DNA of 64,000 nt from Xiphias gladius. Its lineage: Eukaryota > Chordata > Actinopteri > Istiophoriformes > Xiphiidae. The notes below the pieces were generated by a model, which ran no database searches, was not told where the DNA came from, and worked only from the letters and a program-made list of their open reading frames with translations. Both the position numbers and the translations under genes were made by a program. The DNA is taken from contig NC_053418.1 of NCBI RefSeq assembly GCF_016859285.1, positions 8,824,501 to 8,888,500 of the forward strand. The letters are read 5' to 3'. Of the stretch, positions 12,744-26,947 are shown piece after piece (the stretch's first letter is position 1; every line of letters begins with the position of its first letter).

Positions 12744-14536
12744 ATGTCAAAACAAAAGTCTTGTTTTTTTTTCAAATATTATAAAATGGCTCTCCCCATT
12801 TATGTCCATTTAAGGATCCTTGACATTAAAATATAAGGATATCTACGCAATACATAACTTACATAAGACATGCATCAGAAGTTAAATGTGCATTTCAACT
12901 GGAGGAGTCCAGTTCAGTCTGCACTTTAGACAGAATTTCACATATCATGTTTCTTGTCCCTGTTATTTCTGTGTGAGTGAGTGGGTGTTGCTGTGTATTT
13001 TGGTGGTAGGGTGCTGTGCAAACCAAATGGCTATTAAAAGAGCTTTGTGCTTCCTTCCTTATATATGTTGCTTTTCCTTTGTTGCTCAGGACATGTGTAC
13101 ACTTACTGGCCAGACACATAGAAATCCCTCTTCAATGTAATGCGGTGTCAACCACATGTATGTATTATTTGTACATGGGGGTGGACAAAAAATTAGAAAT
13201 CTTAAGAGATGAATAGAAAAAAAATTTAGATGGTAGTACTTATAGTTATTAATCACAATTATGTGTCTTACAATACTCCAGTAACAATTATAATGGATGT
13301 TTTAACTTATCCTAACAATTGGTCACTGTTTTAATGCCCCTCTAAGTTATTATTAATCGATAAGAATGTTACTCTCTTTTAAAAGACCTGAGGCTATTGA
13401 TAATATTCGGCTTCTTTTAGTTGGTAAAGAATGAGCAATAGTAGATGTCAGAAGGGAATACTTTTTCAGTACTATTTCATTTAATACCGTCACCTATTTT
13501 AGGTAGTTAAACCTACAATTAAATGTGTGGTATTTCTAATGAATAGTCCTTTTAGTACATATTCTTTTAGAAGAAGAGGACCAAATAAGAATAAGTGAGA
13601 CAGTATGGCTTAAAAGGAGAAGTTACTTTTGTCAGTAGCTGTAAGCTACACTATAATGCTAAGAATATTTGTATATACTGTATACTTATATATACATGTA
13701 TACATACAGTATGTATTAAATAAATTGTACCTTTGATTGCATTTGTCGCTTGCTTGAAGAAAAATACAAGGGATGGTAATGACTTTAAACTTAATTTCTA
13801 AAAGCTCTGAACTGAAGAAGGCATGGTAATTGTTCATTTTTATTATAATTATCATTATTATTTCAATTGTTTTCTTGGCAGCTGGAAATGTTCAATGTTG
13901 TTTGAATTTTATTGCTAAACAAAAGGAATTATTGTAGTTGATTTTTTTTAATATTGCACTTCATTTGTATAAAAATCTTCAAGAGATAAAAATACAAGCC
14001 AATCCCTCAACTTTACAAGTGAGTTTTCGAAATGTTTTCTCTTTAAGCAAGTCTGGGTAAATGCCCTTTCAATTTTATGATAATTTAATGGATGGCTCAT
14101 TGAATATTACACACATATTATATAATAACACTTTGATAACTAATTACTGTGAGTTAACAGGTTTATGCCAATCTAATTGGAAATCTGAAAAAACACGCAC
14201 CACTGAAGCACAATATCAACTGGTGATAAGAGCCTGAAGGTGGGCCTTGCAATACTTATTACCCACTATTGACACCCTGATTTGAGGACAGTCCCTGTGT
14301 CAAGATTTAAGACCTACTGTGTGACATTATTGGACCAAGATTTTCGCATATTCCCAAACTGGCCCTTTTCCCCAAATACAGTTTGACACGTAACAGTAGG
14401 AAAAACACAGGTGTACAAAGTAAAATGAATGATGGCTGAATTCCATTTAGCTGCTTCGGTTTCAGAGTCCTGGTATTGTGCATTGTGATTCACTGTCACA
14501 CTGTCAGGGCTTAGTGGGGCGCTTCAAAAGCCATTG
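12744..14536. other. Intergenic, AT-rich, no gene seen
   Basis: Mostly AT-rich with a TATA/CATA-rich stretch near 13670-13720. Open frames are short and lack recognisable motifs. No RNA gene was recognised. Confidence 0.6.
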
Positions 14537-15108
14537 TTAAAGAAATAGTTTAACGTTTTGTGATTGTGTCTGTATGATAAATGTGAAGCTATCACCATGA
14601 GCCGGTTAGCTTAGCTTAGTGTAAAGACTGGAAACACGGAGAAACAGCAAGCATGGCACTATGGAAAGATAACAAAATCCATCTTCGAGCACCTCGGTGA
14701 CTGATTTACATGTTATATTTTGTTTGTTAAATCCAGTCCTGGAAACTCTTCATCAACCTGAGGTGGCCAGGTAACTGGCAGACACTGGCCAAGAAATTGT
14801 TTGGCACATAATCCTTTTTATAACCACAAAATTGTTATTACAATTCAGTTTTTCTGTGGATTAAACAAATGATTAAAAAAACATGTTAAATAGTGAGCTT
14901 TAGAGGTGTAGGCGGGTTTTTTACCTTTGGACAGCCAGGCTAGCTGTTTTCCTGTGTTTTCAGTCTTTGTGCTAAAAAAAGCTCAGACGCCGCTGGTTGT
15001 AGCTTCATATTTACCATACAGCGATGAGAGTGGTACCAAACTTCTCATCTAATTCTTAGCAAGAAGGCAAATAAGTGAATTTCCCAAAATGTCTAACAAT
15101 TACTTTAA
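14537..15108. mobile_element. Non-autonomous DNA transposon with terminal inverted repeats
   Basis: The left end TTAAAGAAATAGTTTAACG and the right end, read on the minus strand, TTAAAGTAATTGTTAGACA are imperfect inverted repeats of about 24 bases. The 572-base interior has no coding capacity. It contains GAGCCGGTTAGCTTAGCTTA near the left and TAGCTTCATATTTACCATAC plus TTCTCATCTAATTCTTAGCA near the right, which I recognise as a very common percomorph repeat. A partial second copy lies at 61881-62104. The parent autonomous family is not known to me. Confidence 0.75.
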
Positions 15109-15703
15109 TGTTTTTCCTGCTGTGTCTACTGTGATATGAATCTGCCAACCATCAGTTTCCCTAATTAACTGGGGATTTGCTCAGACACTTCTAACTACCT
15201 GGGTAGATTTGGAAACAGCGGTACATTTTGCAAAGCGGGTTAAAAATTTTAAAGTCATGCAGTAGACACATGAGTCCCGACGATTCTGGAAGTGCCTTCT
15301 GAACGACCCTCTGGGCTTTTCAAACATTAAACTCCGATAATTTTTTAAAGAAACCGATGGTTTCCTCTATGACCATTAATGTCAGGCCTGTGCAGTATAA
15401 TACATGAATAGCAAAAACTGGGGTTATTGCCAGACAGGCTAGGATATAAAAACTGTAGGCTACACACTGCACAGGGAGTTGTATCAGTTCCAGAAAACGG
15501 GGGGGGGCCCGCGGCCCCCGCGGCCCCCCAGCACGTTAATTCGGCTTTGTACCACATGCGCATGACAGGAAGAGTGATTCCGGTTGCTAACCTGCTGCTC
15601 TGTTGCTCACTGGCCTAGCCACAACCTGTGCTACACACGGACCAAATGCCCCTGCCAAAATTTAAGCCACGCTGAGCAACGCAACGTTGCAAATGTCTTG
15701 AAC
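15109..15703. other. Intergenic and probable pradc1 promoter/5' UTR
   Basis: Contains the G/C palindromic block at 15499-15529, described separately, and becomes CG-richer towards 15700. No TATA box is obvious near the pradc1 start. Confidence 0.45.
15499..15529. repeat. G/C-only palindromic block
   Basis: Thirty-one consecutive G or C bases made of a G-run, two CCGCGG cores and C-runs. The left G-run can pair with the right C-run to form a very stable hairpin. It lies about 180-200 bases before the pradc1 ATG. Confidence 0.8.
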
Positions 15704-17733
<2,030 letters not shown>

Positions 17734-17808
17734 AAGTGCCGCACACCAACAACTTCATCCACTTCCTATATCAGTCAACATTGTTTCCTCCGTGTCTAAT
17801 CAGCAGCC

Positions 17809-17814
17809 AATAAA
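17809..17814 (+). terminator. pradc1: pradc1 polyadenylation signal
   Basis: AATAAA lies 76 bases after the pradc1 stop codon. Confidence 0.8.
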
Positions 17815-17829
17815 CTCACAGCCTTGCAG

Positions 17830-19900
17830 GGAAAGTCTTTGGTGGTAGTTAACAAATTCACTTAACAAATTCACACACACTAGTGATGAACCAATAAAAT
17901 GAATAATGACAGTAATGATCATGACATAATGATCATGCTTACATACACAACCAAAGGCATGTGCAGAAACCTCTTTGCAAACCTCTTTGTTGGAACCCTT
18001 GTAAAAGTCAGACAAACAAGAAACATGAATGCTCAGTGCCTATCTGAAATTTCAATAATTAGCCATGCAATGGTCATGATTATGAGTGTGTCTTCCAGGA
18101 GAGCAATTTCTAGGAATCTGTGTTCAGATGATCTGTTGTGCACAAGTGAGTGATGAAACTGGAAAATTTGATATGCATACATACAACACATACAGATTGA
18201 AGCACACCGTTTCTTCTATCTTGTCTAATAGTACAAGTGGTTGCGTAGGCCACTATAGGAAAGGAGAAAAAAAACAGGCTATGACAACATATGCTATACT
18301 TGACTACGATACAGCATACTGGGAATGTCGTCTCACTGTAAAAATGTAAATAAAGTCCTGTTTATCTGCATGAACTTGAACAGGGTAGCCCTCTGATCAG
18401 AAATGAAAATTCTTTTTCTTATGGTAAATAAATATAAAATGAAACTTCTTGTTTATTGCCTTTCTGAGGTAAAACTTTAAAGGCTATACAAACATTTTTG
18501 TCCACTTTAGCCTGAAGCCTAATCACCTAGACTACTGTAGTAGTATAATCTACTCGTAGTATAATCAATACTCCTGATCCAGACAAATGTGTACACTGCA
18601 TTTTAGATAAACAAGAATGACACAGCGATTACAAAGTAAAGCTAATAAAAAGGGGGCTGTCTGACAAATAGTCTTCCTGAATTGGAAGAAGTACAATTGT
18701 ACAATTTATGACGATATTAAAATGCTGCAAAGTACATAAAATAAATTAAAGACATCTGTTGTTCCCTGCCAAAGTTACCCCGAGAACAGTTCTTGTAAAG
18801 CCCCAAGCGGTATTAGCCAGTACAGGAGATCCTGTATTACTTGCAGCGCTCTGCAGAAAAAAATGTTACAATTCAAACCTATTGGATTACCTCCTCACCA
18901 ATTAATCACGGTCCTAGAGGATATCCCAGTAAACCACCTTTTTTATACATTCAAAGTGAATAACGTTGCCTATTGAAGGTTGTACACATCGCAACTGGTG
19001 ACCAGAAGCTAGACTGCAACAATAATAAAAATAATGTGGGAACAAAGCCATTAGTGGGAGCACGCCAGCTTGTCAGTGAAAAAGAAATCATCCCCCATCT
19101 TGTATTTTATATGGACTATAGCTGCACTAAAGTTTGTTAAAATAACATGCAAAGCAGTCACTTGGAGTTTTTTGCAGTTTAATCTGGAATAATATTACCT
19201 AAAAAAAATCAAATGTATTTACCATATAGGTCTATAATTTTTTGTTTTAGTTGTTTGATTTCATATGACTGCACAAATGTCAATTGTCCGTGCAGTTGAC
19301 AGAATCCGATAGTTATTAAAGCTATCCCAAACTAATAGTTGCAACTTAAATCCCATCTCAGTTGTCTGCAGATGCTAACCTTGTACTCTAAATTGGCTTC
19401 AGATGGTGCTGACTTGACCTAAGATGTAACAGTAAAATTGCAAAGGAGATTTTCCACAATCACAATAAACTTTTATTATGGATATTCAATATGAATTGGA
19501 AAAGAAAATACCTTATTTATTGCCAAATATACAGATATTGTTGATCTTTGTACTTCGTTTAATCAGCAGAAAGAAATTATAATTTAAGCACCATTTGTTT
19601 TTTTCCTTTCTCCTTAGAAATCCCTTTCACTTTTTGCCCTACTAAAAAACCAGAGCCCAATCAAGCCAATAGAGTTGAAAAATTGCTTATACATTGCACA
19701 AAAATGTTTGTTGTTATTACATGTCAAGACCCATTTCAGTTCAGTTTCTCTTTAAAGAGACTAATTAATTGCTAATTTAGAATTGTTATTGCCTTATTTA
19801 AAACACAGTTGACTTGGATAGTTAATATCTTTTTATTAAGTTAGCCTAAATGTGGGGTTTAATTTAAAATTGGATTGTAGGATTAGATTTTTGATTTCCG
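17830..19900. other. Intergenic, no gene seen
   Basis: AT-rich sequence with only short, motif-free open frames. No repeat family was recognised with confidence. Confidence 0.6.
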
Positions 19901-19924
19901 CACAATCCAAATAAGATGTTGGAA

Positions 19925-20440
19925 ACTCTCTTAAAGTACATCCAACCAACCTTTTTTGGGTCGTTTGCAGCAGCAGATTTTGCTCCAGCCAGTTTTCCCC
20001 GCAGGGCCGCCCTGAGGGAAGAGCTCGCCCACCGGCAGAGGGCCCGAGTACACATCGTTGCTCCCGGACGATACTCAGCGGGTCCGTGGCGTCGTTTTTA
20101 AAGTCAACATACGGTAGCCTACATCCCTGTCACCCGAAACGCAATCTTATAGATTATATTCGGGCCCCACAGCAGCAGAAAAAAAAACCCCATCATCCAA
20201 AACTATTGTGATCAACAAGCACTCTTTCTTACTGTCTCTCTCTCTCGCAGCTGCTGGTACCTGGTCACAACTGTCATGGTCGCTTTAGCGACAACTATCA
20301 CCGGCAAACTCGTTGTGTTGTGTAGTTCTGCCTCCCCGGCTTTGGATAACGGAGCAGCTGACCCTAAACATGCACCCCAAGTCCCATTTTTAGAAGCGAA
20401 GCCATCCCGCACACGGAAGAGAAATCGATAGAAAATGCTT
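19925..20440. repeat. Duplicated non-coding segment, copy 1
   Basis: Shares several collinear blocks with 30283-30570. These are GCAGATTTT-GCTCC followed by TTTCCCC-CG-GGGCC and GCTC-CCCAC (19970-20035); ATCACCGGCAAAC (20297-20309); and a TTTTAGA-GAAGCC-CGCACA-ATAGAAA block (20384-20436). Copy 1 carries about 250 extra bases between the first two blocks. It lies about 2.7 kb beyond the 3' end of GPCR A. Function is unknown. Short frames through it exist but are interrupted differently in the two copies. Confidence 0.6.
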
Positions 20441-20449
20441 CACAGACAG

Positions 20450-23113
20450 TAAACTACTTGTGTTCAGCAGAAATGTAAAGCGATTTTGTCCTGACAGCGG
20501 TTAGAGTCAGCACAGAGGGGAACGGGTGAAACGGGGATGGCGAGGATCGTGATAGGGAAGTGACTGAACGGCGGAATAAAACAGGGATCCACTCGTGTTC
20601 TGAAGCCGTTTTCTGAGGACCACCCTGTAATTTCCATGTTGATGTTGAGGGATGGGATGTGGGCTGTAGGAGGAGACAGTGACAGTGGTAGGCTGATAAC
20701 TGATTTTAAAATGTTATTGTTTTTAAATTTCACTGAATTCGTTGTTAATTCTTATATATAAAATATAATTTTTTTTTTTTTTTTTTGCTGATAAGAGCAT
20801 AGCCTACACATGTGGACCTGAACCTTTGGCATCCACAAAACTACTGAACATGTCTTACCCTAGAACTCACTTGTAGTATGGTTGTATAAGCAGGTGTATA
20901 TAGCCTGTGCTAGTTCCTCAAGTTGATAAATGCTGCAAAGATATTCCTCGTTTTCACCAGAGAACGTGTTCTTCTAAAATGAGTGCAAAGGCTCAGAGTA
21001 GTTATGTGTTGATTGGCAGACCCCCCCTTTTTTTTTTTTGCCACAATAATAATCCCTGCTTTGAGTTGATTTGAAGTCTGTACTAGTTGGAGCCACTGTT
21101 TACAGATATTGTAATTATTATATCAAACTTACTGGACTTATACCAATACTGCACTCGCATTTTATCGTTCTGTCTGCCAGTTGCAACAGTTTTCGTTTCA
21201 GTTTTCGTTTATAGACAGCATGTAACTGTCATTGCCCGTCTACAACTCTTATTGCACCCCCAGTCCTCCACGGAGGGGGGGGCCAGGCGTTGCCTTGAAT
21301 TTTCCATAATGAGGCTTCTTACAGTTTTTGATGAGTTTTTCCTTGTCTTCAGAGAGCTCTGGCTTGGCCAGGATCTGATTGCTAATATAAGTGGGTCTGT
21401 AAACTCCACTGATCCTTGTACCCTATGTGACAAGCTATAGACTGGGATACTGTGAATAATATAAAGGGTTGAGAGACGTATAGCTGGATCCGAGTGCAGA
21501 GTCCAAAGAACACAATCACTTCCCAGCTTCATGCAATACCTGCCCCACCACTCTTATAGATCAGTCACTGTCATTGGGCCTTAGTGTTCCTCGGATTTCT
21601 AGACTCTAACTATATTTAAAAAACCAAGGAGGGTCTAAATCATCTTGACAACCCCTGTGCACAGCATCAGCACTTTAAGCCAGCGAGACCAATGCATGTT
21701 TCCTATTCTTTTGGCTTGCCATCCTCCCCCATGCCGCAATATGATAAGTTCGGTTGATAAACTGCATGTGTTAGAGCCCTAAAAAGCATTACACACTGTT
21801 ATAGACCCAATAAGTTGGAGGCAGCTAAAAGGTGTTCTTAACCTCTGTAAGGCCACATTTCTTGTTTCTTTTTGCTAAAGGTGCAAAAAGCTCAGGACGG
21901 CCGTTTGGATTTATGATTTCCTTTATTTAATTCGTGAGATACTTTGAATCTGAGAGATTTAATCTGAAGTCCTCTACAGTATGTGTTGGCCTTTGTGGTT
22001 CCACGGAGTAAACAAGGTTTGCTTAGTGTCTGAGGTTAACAGGAGCTGCCTGGCCTGAATACAAACATTTAATTCTGCGGTCCTTTCAGATAGCCTTTTT
22101 ACAACAAACATTTAATTCATATATGAATAGAGAATCAAATGTATGAAAAGTGTGTTTATTCAACCTCTTTCACTTGGAGAAAACAGAAAATGAGAAAAAC
22201 TACGCCTGTGATTATTTGTTGTTTATTCATATATGGATTTAAAGTACAAAACTCTTATCAGAGAAGTTTATTAGGTTTTCTCTCCTTCTCATTGCTAATT
22301 TGATGCAACTTTTTCTTTTCAAGTCGTCAGTGAAGCATGGACAGCGGGACAAATTAACCTATAGGTAATTTACCACGACCAAAGACACTTTGGAAACACC
22401 AGTGATGATAGGAGTGTTTTCCTTTACATAATTCTCATTAAACCAGTGCACCAGGTTGTCTGCTTGTCCTTTTAATCTGGACAGATGTCATCTGGATACA
22501 AACTTTCCAGTCAAGCAGCCAGCTCTGTCCACCTACGCCCACACATCATTATGGCAAATTAATTTACTATAAAAGGTAAACTTTAAAAAAAAAAAAAAAA
22601 AAGAAACTTACACATTATTTGCCATTCGTTTAATAATTTAGATTTTTCAGACCTGCCCCTGGTGCGAATACAAACTACTGAGTACCACTGCCTCTCAGAC
22701 TACAGCACAGCACTATAGTTAAACATTTGATAGGAGCAGGCTTCCTGTTTCAGCGTGGGGTCGTTACCGGGACACTTTCACTGAAGCAACATCTGGTGAA
22801 ACATTAGCACGGCCTTGTAGGATCCAGTGATGGAAACCTTTCAGATCATAGAGTCTGCATCAAAAGCCCTTAGACTGTATATTGAGTGTGCCATTAAAAA
22901 AAAAACAGTTGATTAGAATAACATGCTGAATGGATTCAATTTCCAGGGCTATTCTTTGTCTGCCTTCACATGACAGGAGTCGACTCTGAGGAGAGGGGTT
23001 ATAGACAGTTTAAATGAGCAGTGAATGCATCACCGGATACAAATCAACATAAATAGGCCGAACAGGGAAGTGAATTTTGTTTGGGGTTTCCCCACAGTGT
23101 CTGCCTCCCTCCG
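20450..23113. other. Intergenic downstream of GPCR A
   Basis: Holds a T-run near 20769, an A-run near 22587-22602 and a 117-codon plus-strand frame at 21087-21440 whose middle faintly resembles the TM5/ICL3 part of the neighbouring receptors. I see no gene I can support. Confidence 0.5.
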
Positions 23114-24001
23114 TTACCTCCTCTTGCACCCCGGGCACAGCCTGCCCCACACTGTCCTCACCGCGGCCTCCCTCAGAGCCGGACTCCCCCAGATGTACAC
23201 AGACGGTGTGCACACGGCGTTCAAGCGAGCCATGATGGCGAAAAGATTGGTGGCCTCGTTCCTAAACGTCAGCCCCCTTCCCATCACAAATCTGACGATG
23301 ATATTCACAAAAGAGGGGCACCACAACACCAGGAAGCTTATGACAACGAAAATGATGATCCTTAGCGATTCCCTTTTGCTTTCTCTCTCGGCGCTGGCAG
23401 GGTGTCTTTCCAGCTGGAACCGGGCTATAACGTACAGCTTGACCGTCATGACCACTTTGGTGAGCACGATCAGCTGAAAAAAGACAATGCTGAACACGTA
23501 CAGCTGCATCGCCTTGGGAAGGGGCAACACATTCCTGGCGAGCAAGTGAGCAAAGTTGTAAACCCAGCAGTAGACGTTAACGCCAATCACAAACTGTCTG
23601 GTGACGAAGCGGCTGTAGACGAACGGGTGGCACACGGCGAAATACCGGTCGAACTGTGCGAACAAAAATGTCAGTATGTTGACGCCTAGGAGTGACGGTA
23701 AAACATTGTAAGTCCCGCGTCTAGACGGGTACCCCTCCTGAACATCAAACAGCCCGAGATAGTAGACCGAGAACCCGACCAGCGTGTCGCAAATGCTGGT
23801 GTTCAGCATGAAAATGAACCGGTTCTGGACGCGCAGCGCCCTGGTGGCCGAGATACCGATGACCACCGTCCCGGCCACGAGGACAGTGGCTGTCGCGAAT
23901 AAAATCTGAAAGATGAAGATGAAGTAGTCCCCGGGACTGTCGAAGTCCACCGAGAGAGGCACGGCTCCTGTCATAGAGTGAGTGATGTTGGAGAGGAGCA
24001 T
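23114..24001 (-). CDS. Orphan rhodopsin-class GPCR A (MECA-like, intronless)
   Basis: A single 295-codon exon with seven hydrophobic segments, at about residues 27-51, 61-84, 100-122, 136-158, 167-193, 213-237 and 252-275. The start has a sequon (NIT at 5). TM2 holds the conserved aspartate (D72), TM3 ends in DRY (118-120), and TM6 has LWCP instead of CWxP. TM7 ends TPSVY instead of NPxxY, followed by SPALRE and two possible palmitoylated cysteines (289, 292). No cysteine stands at the usual TM3 position or in the very short second extracellular loop, a trait of the MECA branch (family knowledge). The TM1 asparagine is absent. I do not recognise a named orthologue. It is the first of three collinear paralogues, with a TATA box 34 bases upstream. 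Confidence 0.85.
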   Translation of the reverse strand: MLLSNITHSMTGAVPLSVDFDSPGDYFIFIFQILFATATVLVAGTVVIGISATRALRVQNRFIFMLNTSICDTLVGFSVYYLGLFDVQEGYPSRRGTYNVLPSLLGVNILTFLFAQFDRYFAVCHPFVYSRFVTRQFVIGVNVYCWVYNFAHLLARNVLPLPKAMQLYVFSIVFFQLIVLTKVVMTVKLYVIARFQLERHPASAERESKRESLRIIIFVVISFLVLWCPSFVNIIVRFVMGRGLTFRNEATNLFAIMARLNAVCTPSVYIWGSPALREAAVRTVWGRLCPGCKRR

Positions 24002-24034
24002 TGTTTGTGCGCCAGTGGTTGGGTGCCGCCGTTA

Positions 24035-24041
24035 TTTTATA
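24035..24041 (-). promoter_or_regulatory. TATA box of GPCR A
   Basis: TATAAAA on the minus strand, 34-40 bases upstream of the ATG. GPCR B and C have one at the same distance, which argues for a shared core promoter and a very short leader. Confidence 0.6.
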
Positions 24042-25998
24042 TCTAAGACCCACCGTACCGTGAAGTCACCGGCCCGGATCTCTTGAGATGATTTGATGTA
24101 ATGCCCCCCCCCAAAAAAAACAAAACCTTAACACCAGCCTCATGCAGAAGTCCTGTGGGGAATTTAGTTTGTCCTTTAACAGTACTGCTTTGGTCCTATT
24201 CTTTCTTCAGCACATGCGGCACATTTATTAAGCTTTTTTTTCTTTTTCTTTTTTTGGTCCTGTTATGTAACAAAACGTCCTCATCCTGATGCAGCAACAA
24301 TATAAAAAAAACAATAAGTTCTAATCATATGTGATCATGAACGTAAACATAAAATGTTTCCTTTGCTACCAAAAAAAAAATAATAATAATAATATTTCCA
24401 AGGTAACTGAACCTGATAGAGACAACACAACATCGGAACAGATTGCCACATATCACTGCACTGATAGTATATGCTAATTTACAAGAGCTTGCGTCACTCG
24501 TTTGAGCTGTATTTGATCCAACGATTGTCTTTGAACGGGAGGAAGCATCTACTACAGTTCTCCCTGCCTGAGATTTAAAAATAAGGCGATTTTATTTTTT
24601 ATTTTTTTTTATTGTATCTTATCAGCACAGAGATGTATAATTAAACACGGTGACATAAATTAACCAAATGAAACAACTCTTTAAAAAAAAAAAAAAAACT
24701 TAGAGGAATGGACGACGAAATATGTGTTCAACTTAATTTGCCGGTGCCAGGCCCGGTGGTCAATCAAGCTGATTTGAACCATCTTCATCGTTGGTGTTTG
24801 TGAGACATAAAATCTCGCGTGGTTAAAATATCACCGTGGACTTAAGGCTCTGTTTTAAAAACAAGGGACGTTTGATTTTGGTTTTTCTGGTGTTCTTGTA
24901 TGTCCTTCGTTCGTCGGGTTGGTAGAGGTGACTTCAGCAGCAGCGGCTGTCCACGACGCACAGAATGCCGACACTTTACGACAGGTCGACGCTATCACAC
25001 GGTAATGAGGTCACTTTCACTGGGATTCATCGGGGCTCTCTATTGGATATTATCAGTACATTGTCCAGAGTACGTTCAATTTATGAATAGTGTTTAAAAG
25101 TTTTGATGTAGTAGAGAAAACTTTCAGTATTCATTTAGGGGCCGAAAAAAAGGTGTTACTCTGTCAGGGGCCAGACTCGCCCGCAGTCCACGGTAGGCCA
25201 GTCCAGCCCGCTAGTTATTTACAGTTTTTGAAATGTTTCAAACTATTTTATTGACTTATTGGAAAATATGGGTTTGGAAATCAAGTAAACTTATCTCGAG
25301 CTCTTTGGCACTACAGATGACAGAGTGAGGTCCGGCAGCAAAGTCAAATATATTGTCGTTACAGCCGGGCTCGGCTTCTTAATGCAACGTTGCCCAACTG
25401 CTCCCCTGGACGAATTTCTCCCACACGCTTATAAATCCACACATTCCTCAGGAAGACCGTGTTCGTTAATTCAATGACATGTCATTTTCAACGTTCTCAA
25501 AAAAAAAAAAAAAATTAAAAATTCATTGGATAATTGAAGTATAAAGACGAGTGAATGACCTTTGTGGAGGTACTGTCCTTATAGATAGTAAAGATTAAGG
25601 TAATATATTCAAATAGTTGATTATTTGAACTCAAATTCAACGCACCATTTACATACGAACTACTCTATAACACTTGTTATAATGTGCGACAGCAAGCTGG
25701 TGGAGCTGTGCACGCACAACACAAAAAAAGCAACCTTTTCTCCTGTAACATTTCAAAATACTATATCAGGTTTAGCTTTGAAAAAAAGGAAAAGACACAC
25801 GGTCCCTTTTCGCCGAGTCCTTGCAGTAGTTGCCGGCGGGGACCCCGTGAACACATTTTTTTTTTTTTTTTACAGTCAGTGACTCTTCATCGGCCATTTC
25901 CATTCACAGGACAGGGGCCATTTCTGAGACGGAAACAGGTTAACAGCCGTGTATCACAAGTTTTCTACGGGGAGAAAGGACCGGCATCTTGATAGCGG
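24042..25998. other. Spacer between GPCR A and B
   Basis: Low-complexity A- and T-runs (near 24590-24612, 24682-24697, 25499-25514, 25856-25872) in otherwise unremarkable sequence. No gene or recognisable repeat. Confidence 0.55.
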
Positions 25999-26904
25999 TT
26001 AGGTACATTTAACCTCTGACCTCCTGCAGCACCTCGGGCACGCTCTGCCCCACACTGTCCTCGCCATGGCCTCCCGCAGAGCCGGACTCCCCCAGATGTA
26101 CACAGACGGTGTGCACACGGCGTTCAAGCGAGCCATGATGGCGAAAAGATTGGTGGCCTCGTTCCTAAACGTCAGCCCCCTTCCCATCACCAGTCTGAGC
26201 ACGATATTTACGAAAGAGGGGCACCACAACACCAGGAAGCTTATGACCACGAAAATGATGATCCTTAACGATTCCTTGTTGCTTTCTCTCTCGGCGCTGG
26301 GAGGGTCTCTTTCCAGCTGGAACCGGGCTATAAAGTACAGCTTGACCGTCATGACCACTTTGGTGAGCACGATGACTTGCAGGCTGACCATGCTGAAAAC
26401 ATACAGCTGTATTGCCTTGGGAAGGGGCAAGAAATTTGCCACGATCGACTGAGCATAGACGTGAAGCCAACAGTAGGCGTTTGCAGAGATGACCACGCGC
26501 CGGGTGACGAAGCGCGTGTAGAGGAACGGGTGGCACACGGCGAAATACCGGTCGAACTGGGCGAATAAAAATGTCATTATGTTCACCCCAAGGAGAGAAG
26601 GTAACATATTGTAAGTTCCGCGTCTAGACGGGTACCCCTCCTGAACATCAAACAGCCCGAGATAGTAGACCGAGAACCCGACCAGCGTGTCGCAAATGCT
26701 GGTGTTCAGCATGAAAATGAACCGGTTCTGGACGCGCAGCGCCCTGGTGGCGGAAATGGTGACGACCACCGGTCCGGCCACGAGGACGGCGGCTGTAGCG
26801 AACACAAGTTGAAAAAGAAAAATCAGGTAATCAGCGGCGCTGTCGAAGTCCACCGAGAGACGCAGTCCCCCTGTTAGAGAGTCTGTGATGTTGGAGAGCA
26901 GCAT
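25999..26904 (-). CDS. Orphan rhodopsin-class GPCR B (MECA-like, intronless)
   Basis: Single-exon paralogue of GPCR A, 301 codons from the ATG at 26904. The reading frame stays open to an ATG at 27003, but the TATA box at 26938-26947 would lie inside that extension. The start MLLSNITDSLTG also matches GPCR A (MLLSNITHSMTG), so the shorter protein is preferred. Same landmarks: sequon near the N-terminus, FDRYFAVCHPF after TM3, LWCP in TM6, TPSVYIWGSPALRE in TM7, and no TM3 or ECL2 cysteine pair. Residues about 52-96 and 239-276 are encoded by DNA identical to GPCR A, whereas TM4 and the second loop (about 136-160) differ strongly. Ligand unknown. Confidence 0.85.
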   Translation of the reverse strand: MLLSNITDSLTGGLRLSVDFDSAADYLIFLFQLVFATAAVLVAGPVVVTISATRALRVQNRFIFMLNTSICDTLVGFSVYYLGLFDVQEGYPSRRGTYNMLPSLLGVNIMTFLFAQFDRYFAVCHPFLYTRFVTRRVVISANAYCWLHVYAQSIVANFLPLPKAIQLYVFSMVSLQVIVLTKVVMTVKLYFIARFQLERDPPSAERESNKESLRIIIFVVISFLVLWCPSFVNIVLRLVMGRGLTFRNEATNLFAIMARLNAVCTPSVYIWGSPALREAMARTVWGRACPRCCRRSEVKCT

Positions 26905-26937
26905 CGTTTCAATAGAGCAGCCTGAAATTTTTTTGGT

Positions 26938-26947
26938 CTTTATATAG
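26938..26947 (-). promoter_or_regulatory. TATA box of GPCR B
   Basis: CTATATAAAG on the minus strand. Its 3' end is 34 bases from the ATG at 26904, the same spacing as in GPCR A and C. It decides the start codon choice for GPCR B. Confidence 0.6.

Noticed and set aside
19916-20101. Short frame containing SFAAADF, also seen in the copy at 30.3 kb
   Set aside because: The likeness follows from the duplicated DNA. The frames diverge outside the first block, so protein coding is not supported, though the DNA duplication is reported.
23025-26568. Plus-strand open frames across GPCR A and B
   Set aside because: They are antisense shadows of the receptor genes and show no independent motif.
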